NCBI GenBank assembly: GCA_937893635.1
Contig: CALBGF010000180.1
Location: 1 to 18,426 of the forward strand
Source: an uncultured Mollicutes bacterium
GTDB taxonomy: Bacteria > Bacillota_I > Bacilli_A > RFN20 > CAG-826
Direction of reading: 5' to 3'
DNA: 18,426 nucleotides
The position numbers and the translations under genes are program-made. Of this stretch, positions 14,613-18,426 are shown piece after piece (within the stretch, counting starts at the first letter, position 1; each line of letters starts with the position of its first letter). The notes below the pieces were generated by a model. It was not told where the DNA came from, made no database searches, and saw nothing but the letters and a program-made list of their open reading frames with translations.

Positions 14613-15725
14613 TTAATTTGCACCTAGTTTCTTCATTAATGCTTTCTTATTTTCTAAAGGTGTTTTGGTTGGTCTACCTAAATCAGCACGTGAACCAGTT
14701 TTAGTATGTAATACTAATGCTACACTAGTTTCGTGTTTCATTTTTTCTATATATTCTTTTATTTCTTCTTCGGATTCCGCTACATAAACATTTTTAAATC
14801 CACAACTTTTTAAAATACATGGAATATCAAGTGTCTTAGAACATGTTGGTTGTCCGCCTACTGATTCATGTGCAGAATTGTCATTTAAAATATATTTAAA
14901 ATTATTAGGTATATTAGCGCCAATTACGCCCATTCCGCCCATATGCATAATAAATGAACCATCGCCATCAATACACCAAACATTATGTTTAGTACCAATT
15001 GCCATACCATAAGCAATAGATGCTGTGTGTCCCATTGATCCTACAGTTAAAAAATCATTATCATGTCCACTTTTTTCTTGTTCTCGTATTTCAAATATTT
15101 CGCGAGATGTCTTACCAGTTGTAGAAACGATAAAATCTTCATCACTTAAAGAATCAATAATTGCTTTTAGAGCTTCTTCTCTTGTCATTTTATATGGAGA
15201 TACTTCTTTATTTAACTTAAATTCACTAAATAAACCTTTTTGAATAATTAAAGCATATGGCTTGTTTTCTTTTTTCATATACATAACAGCTGTTTCAAGT
15301 TGTTTTTCATAATCATCATTTAGTATCTCATATTTAATACCCATTACATCTAATAAAGATAAAGTAATTTTACCTTGTTTTACATGTTGAGGTTCATCAT
15401 GCTTTCCTGGTTCTCCACGCCATCCAATAATTAATAACATTGGAATAGAATAAACTTCTTCATCGGCTAAAGAGACTAAAGGATTAACGGCATTACCTTC
15501 TCCTGAATTTTGCATATATACTACACCAATTTTATTAGTGGCTAAGTGATAACCCGCACACATTGCTACGGCATTACCTTCGTTTGCGGTAATAATATTT
15601 TTTTCACTTGGTGTTTTTTCTTTTATACATGCACATAAATTAGCAAGTAAAGAATCTGGAACTCCCGCAAAAAAATCAATATCATTGTCTAATAGTTTTT
15701 GATAAAAATCACTTGTGTTAATCAT
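14613..15725 (-). CDS. aepY: phosphonopyruvate decarboxylase
   Basis: A thiamine-diphosphate enzyme that decarboxylates phosphonopyruvate to phosphonoacetaldehyde, pulling the unfavourable PEP mutase reaction forward. The 370-residue length is standard. The N-terminal domain shows FFAGVPDSLLANLC, the cofactor-activating glutamate E49 (ANEGNAVAMCAGYH) and QNSGEGNAVNPL. The C-terminal cofactor domain has GSMGHTASIAYGMA, GDG at 254-256 and NDN at 281-283 (YILNDNSAHESVGGQPT), bracketing the ThDP-magnesium motif. The closely related sulfopyruvate decarboxylase is unlikely, because a PEP mutase gene lies 10 bases upstream on the same transcript. AGAGG lies 6 bases before the ATG. The next gene begins immediately after its stop, so translation is probably coupled. 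Confidence 0.94.
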   Translation of the reverse strand: MINTSDFYQKLLDNDIDFFAGVPDSLLANLCACIKEKTPSEKNIITANEGNAVAMCAGYHLATNKIGVVYMQNSGEGNAVNPLVSLADEEVYSIPMLLIIGWRGEPGKHDEPQHVKQGKITLSLLDVMGIKYEILNDDYEKQLETAVMYMKKENKPYALIIQKGLFSEFKLNKEVSPYKMTREEALKAIIDSLSDEDFIVSTTGKTSREIFEIREQEKSGHDNDFLTVGSMGHTASIAYGMAIGTKHNVWCIDGDGSFIMHMGGMGVIGANIPNNFKYILNDNSAHESVGGQPTCSKTLDIPCILKSCGFKNVYVAESEEEIKEYIEKMKHETSVALVLHTKTGSRADLGRPTKTPLENKKALMKKLGAN

Positions 15726-15735
15726 AAATTACCTC

Positions 15736-17046
15736 TTATTGCTTTGTTCCTGGAATCAAAGACAATACTTCTTTAATAGAAATACAATATTCTTCTGATG
15801 CTTCTTTAGAACGATGATTTTTTAAAATAGATTCGCCACATTTTTTCATAGCTGGATAAGCACTTCTTAAGAAATGGTTAGCGTAAATAATAATATTTGC
15901 GCCCCAAGCATGCAATTCTTCATCTTTAAATTGATTATAAGATGTTGGAATTACGACAACTGGAATAGTCTTTGAATATTCTCTAAATTGACGTAAAAAT
16001 TCTTTAATTTCCGCACCATCTTTTTCTTTGGAATGAATGACAATACCATCCGCTCCACCAACTTCAATATATATTTTGGCGCGTTTTAAAGCATCTTCAA
16101 TACCATGTCCTGCAATCAAGGATTCACATCTTGCAAAGATTAAGAAATCTTTTGTAATTTGAGCTGTTTTACCAGCTTTTATTTTCTTAGCAAATTCATA
16201 AGGATCATCTAAAACTTGTTTAGCATCTGTTCCAAATAAAGAGTTTTGTTTTAAACCAGTTTTATCTTCAATAATAACTGCGGATACGCCTAATCTTTCT
16301 AGTGTACGAACATTATAAGTAAAGTGTTCAATTCTTCCACCAGTATCACCATCTAAAATAATAGGTTTAGTAGTTACTTCCATTATTTCTTCAATAGTTC
16401 TAATTCTTGAAGTTAAATCTACTAATTCAATATCCGGTTTTCCTTTAAATGTTGAATCACATAAAGAAGAAACCCACATAGCGTCAAATTCTCTAACGTG
16501 TTCATTTTCTTCTACTTTAGTATTTTCGACTAATAAACCAGTTAATCCGTTACTTGCTTCCATGACAGTTACATATGGTTTAACGGCAAGCATTCTTTTT
16601 AATTTAGCGCGTCTATTATCGGGAGTATTAAACATCTTACGATATTCTTTTTCTAAAGTTGTACATGAAATATCACGAGTATATGGGATTTCAATGAGTT
16701 TTCCGCCCCATTCCGCTAATGTGTCGATAACATTTTGTCGAATGTTACTTTGTATACCAGATCTCCAATCATCGCCATGAACAACATAATCTGGCTTTAG
16801 CATTTTTAAATTATCGGTGTAATTTAATGTTTTTTGCGGAATAACTTCTACAACACCTTTGATATTTTCAAAAATTTTCTTTCGATCATCATATGGTAGT
16901 AATGGAAGTCTTTTATAACTAGAAATAGCTTCATCTGTTAATAAACCAATATAAACATCTCCTAGTTTTGTTCCTTCATTTATAACGTTAATATGTCCGT
17001 TATGTATCAAATCAGCACTCATTGCTATGTATACTTTTTTATTCAT
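15736..17046 (-). CDS. aepX: phosphoenolpyruvate mutase with N-terminal cytidylyltransferase-like domain
   Basis: PEP mutase makes the carbon-phosphorus bond by converting PEP to phosphonopyruvate, the entry step of nearly all phosphonate biosynthesis. In this 436-residue protein, residues 1 to about 140 are a TagD-like nucleotidyltransferase: HNGH at 15-18 is the HxGH motif, and TRDISCTT (123-130) stands for the RTxGISTT motif. From about 155 onward is the mutase barrel: MWVSSLCDS, the metal-binding LDGDTGG (231-237), and the diagnostic EDKxxxxxNS signature at 260-269, which separates true PEP mutases from isocitrate lyase-like relatives. Both domains look intact. The N-terminal domain's substrate is unknown; fusions of this type are known in other bacteria. 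AAGGAG lies 9 bases before the ATG. The gene follows the CpsD-like gene by 21 bases and precedes the decarboxylase by 10, in one operon. Confidence 0.95.
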   Translation of the reverse strand: MNKKVYIAMSADLIHNGHINVINEGTKLGDVYIGLLTDEAISSYKRLPLLPYDDRKKIFENIKGVVEVIPQKTLNYTDNLKMLKPDYVVHGDDWRSGIQSNIRQNVIDTLAEWGGKLIEIPYTRDISCTTLEKEYRKMFNTPDNRRAKLKRMLAVKPYVTVMEASNGLTGLLVENTKVEENEHVREFDAMWVSSLCDSTFKGKPDIELVDLTSRIRTIEEIMEVTTKPIILDGDTGGRIEHFTYNVRTLERLGVSAVIIEDKTGLKQNSLFGTDAKQVLDDPYEFAKKIKAGKTAQITKDFLIFARCESLIAGHGIEDALKRAKIYIEVGGADGIVIHSKEKDGAEIKEFLRQFREYSKTIPVVVIPTSYNQFKDEELHAWGANIIIYANHFLRSAYPAMKKCGESILKNHRSKEASEEYCISIKEVLSLIPGTKQ

Positions 17047-17067
17047 TGTTTGTTACTCCTTTATATT

Positions 17068-17658
17068 TTATTTGATTAGTGTTACACCTAAAAATGGTAA
17101 CTTATTAATTTTTATTTTTTCAACTGATTGATATAAATCCGCTAAGACTGTTTTGTCTTTTTTAGCAACTAATAAAGATACATCAATAACTTTATTTAAG
17201 GCAAATAAATCATTGTTAACTCCTAATGGTGTTACTAGTAAAATTATATAGTCGTATGTTTTTTTAGCATTCTTTATAAGCTCTTCAAAGGCTTTAGAAT
17301 GCAATTCTTCGGCACTAAATTTTGTTTTTTTAGAGAACACAACATCAATACCATTGTTTAATTTTATTATTTCCTTACTATCATCTTTTATTTGTTCATC
17401 AAGACTAGCAAGTAAATCTTGTAATAATGGTTCAATATAGTTAGTTTCAATTACAAGAGCTTTTTTATTATTATCCACATATGCTTTAGCTAAGTAATAA
17501 CTAAGAATAGTTTCATAAAAATAATCAGAAACAGAGGTAATAGCAATAATTTTTGACCCTTGAGCAAATGTTTCAATATTATTAGTTAATTTTATAACGG
17601 AGTCTTCAAATGATTTTTTATTAAATTTTCGAATGAACTTTAATTCTTTTTTATTCAT
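17068..17658 (-). CDS. CpsD/BY-kinase-like protein without functional nucleotide-binding motifs
   Basis: A 196-residue homologue of the CpsD/CapB tyrosine autokinases that pair with CpsC-type membrane adaptors in polysaccharide assembly. The fold can be followed: SFEDSVIKLTNNIETF (like the RTNI helix), KIIAITSV (36-43), KALVIETNYIEP (66-77), YDYIILLVTPLGVNNDL (135-151), LLVAKKDKT, and the closing PFLGVTLIK. The catalytic parts are gone. The P-loop expected after ITSV (GEGKS/T in relatives) reads SDYFYET; Walker A' has E71 and N73 instead of the Asp pair; Walker B has LVTP for DTPP. There is no C-terminal tyrosine cluster. It is therefore probably a non-catalytic partner. The frame is intact and the codons normal, so this is not recent decay. 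The ATG at 17658 has AAGGGG 8 bases upstream and overlaps the preceding gene by 8 bases; an upstream ATG at 17685 is less likely. Confidence 0.8.
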   Translation of the reverse strand: MNKKELKFIRKFNKKSFEDSVIKLTNNIETFAQGSKIIAITSVSDYFYETILSYYLAKAYVDNNKKALVIETNYIEPLLQDLLASLDEQIKDDSKEIIKLNNGIDVVFSKKTKFSAEELHSKAFEELIKNAKKTYDYIILLVTPLGVNNDLFALNKVIDVSLLVAKKDKTVLADLYQSVEKIKINKLPFLGVTLIK

Positions 17659-18334
17659 TTTCTTCACCCCTTGTTTCAATTTCAAATGTTAAAATGTCTA
17701 AATCTTGTAATTCATGAGTTGAATTAATTTTATATTTATAACATCCACTTGCTAAAGCAAAGATAACTCCTAAGCCTAATCCCGCAACAGAAAATAATGC
17801 CATTTTTACGATTGGTTTAGTAATTACTGTAGGATTATTTGCTTCATGATGAACAGCAAATTTTGTTAATTTTGCTGTTGTCGATGTTTCATCATTAAAA
17901 GTTATACATGATTGTTTTAAAACGATATTTAAAATTGTGCTTGTAATATTATCATTTTTATTACGAAAACTAATATCAAGAATATAAGAACTATAAGATG
18001 TTGGTTTTTCTTGAATAACAATACCATTTTCAATATCTTTTATTGATATAGTTTTGCCTTTATCTGTAATATCTTTACTTTTTAATTCTTCAATAACTAA
18101 TTGAGGAACCTTTGCTTTAACAACATTAGAAAAAGCATTATAAATATTATCATTTAAAGTTTCTGCAACTACCGAACCTGTAGATTCATAAGATGGAGTA
18201 TAAAATTTATAAGAATAAACTGCTCCTATTATTGTAAAACATACAAAGAAATATATAATCGTTAATATTTGTCTTTTTAATGTCACTAACAACATTTTAA
18301 AAGTAAAATTATATTTGTTTTTACTTTCATCCAT
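17651..18334 (-). CDS. CpsC/Wzz-like polysaccharide chain-length determinant protein
   Basis: A 227-residue membrane protein with the two-helix hairpin layout of CpsC/Wzz polysaccharide co-polymerases. A short cytoplasmic N-terminus is followed by a first membrane segment at about 22-42, then YTPSYESTGSVVAE (the usual Y-x-A/S-x-x-x start of the periplasmic-side domain), an external domain of about 130 residues and a second segment at about 177-199. The proline-rich motif before the second segment is reduced to NPTVITKP (167-174). The C-terminal tail is short and cytoplasmic. Such proteins set polymer length and activate the cognate CpsD kinase; here the partner encoded next, overlapping by 8 bases, is degenerate. 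GGAAGGTG lies about 8 bases before the ATG. It appears to be the first gene of the five-gene phosphonate/surface operon. Confidence 0.82.
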   Translation of the reverse strand: MDESKNKYNFTFKMLLVTLKRQILTIIYFFVCFTIIGAVYSYKFYTPSYESTGSVVAETLNDNIYNAFSNVVKAKVPQLVIEELKSKDITDKGKTISIKDIENGIVIQEKPTSYSSYILDISFRNKNDNITSTILNIVLKQSCITFNDETSTTAKLTKFAVHHEANNPTVITKPIVKMALFSVAGLGLGVIFALASGCYKYKINSTHELQDLDILTFEIETRGEENE

Positions 18335-18362
18335 TTGTTAACACCTTCCATTCAAGTACCTT

Positions 18363-18371
18363 ATTTTAACA
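18363..18371 (-). promoter_or_regulatory. candidate extended -10 promoter of the surface-phosphonate operon
   Basis: On the minus strand, TGT precedes TAAAAT (18368-18363), one mismatch from TATAAT, about 30 bases before the CpsC-like ATG. A perfect TATAAT also lies at 18386-18381. Neither has a good -35. The region is very AT-rich, so the exact site is uncertain, but no gene occupies 18335-18426. Confidence 0.4.
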
Positions 18372-18426
18372 TAAAATTAAATTATATAAATAATTTAATC
18401 GCATATTTTATTATAAGTTAATATTT

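Noticed and set aside
14613..15725. Sulfopyruvate decarboxylase (coenzyme M pathway)
   Set aside because: The families are close, but the adjacent PEP mutase with an intact EDKxxxxxNS signature makes phosphonopyruvate the clear substrate.
17068..17658. Active CpsD tyrosine autokinase or ParA/MinD-type ATPase
   Set aside because: All three nucleotide-binding motifs lack their essential residues, and there is no tyrosine-rich tail.
1..18426. Reassignment of UGA to tryptophan (Mycoplasma code)
   Set aside because: Conserved tryptophans in tmk, recR, the helix-turn-helix regulator, the hemolysin III-like and DUF5662-like proteins are all TGG, and no frame needs a TGA read-through.
1..18426. CRISPR arrays, tRNA or rRNA genes, insertion sequences, prophage genes
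   Set aside because: No spaced repeats, tRNA cloverleaf, transposase motif or phage structural gene seen on either strand. No intergenic stretch exceeds about 160 bases.

Overview
The window is a compact, AT-rich bacterial chromosome segment (GC around 30% by eye). It points to a small-genome Firmicutes/Bacilli or Mollicutes-related lineage, such as an uncultured gut RF39-like or Erysipelotrichia-like bacterium. The supports are the dnaX-ybaB-recR-tmk-holB-ricT-rsmI gene order, a TrpRS closest to the streptococcal/lactobacillal type, strong AGGAGG-type ribosome binding sites and tight gene packing. Tryptophan is encoded by TGG at every site I read, so UGA is not visibly reassigned. None of the 20 genes ends in TGA, however (12 TAA, 8 TAG).

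Region 1 (1-5668, + strand) is a housekeeping operon for DNA replication and recombination plus RNA processing: a 5'-truncated dnaX, then ybaB, recR, tmk, holB, ricT and rsmI, closed by a clear hairpin terminator. Several genes found in the Bacillus subtilis version (yaaQ, yaaR, yabA, the yabB methyltransferase and yazA) are absent. Region 2 (5676-7506, - strand) holds an unrecognised 222-residue soluble protein with its own extended -10 promoter, and trpS.

Region 3 (7663-12799) is a set of mostly independent genes: UDP-glucose 6-dehydrogenase (+), an MsbA-like ABC half-transporter (-), a hemolysin III/PAQR-type membrane protein (-), a membrane-anchored XRE-type regulator (+) with a good sigma-A-type promoter and a perfect palindrome next to its -35, a DUF5662-like protein (-) and a small charged protein (+).

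Region 4 (12789-18334, - strand) is the most interesting part. It is a five-gene operon coupling a CpsC/Wzz-like chain-length protein and a CpsD-like protein that has lost its nucleotide-binding motifs to a phosphonate pathway: PEP mutase fused to a cytidylyltransferase domain, phosphonopyruvate decarboxylase, and a LicC-like nucleotidyltransferase fused to an iron-type alcohol dehydrogenase. The expected flow is PEP to phosphonopyruvate to phosphonoacetaldehyde to 2-hydroxyethylphosphonate, followed by CMP activation. The linkage to CpsC/CpsD suggests the phosphonate decorates a surface polysaccharide. The ugd product (UDP-glucuronate) could feed the same polymer. No glycosyltransferase or phosphonate transferase is visible in the window, so the acceptor is unknown.
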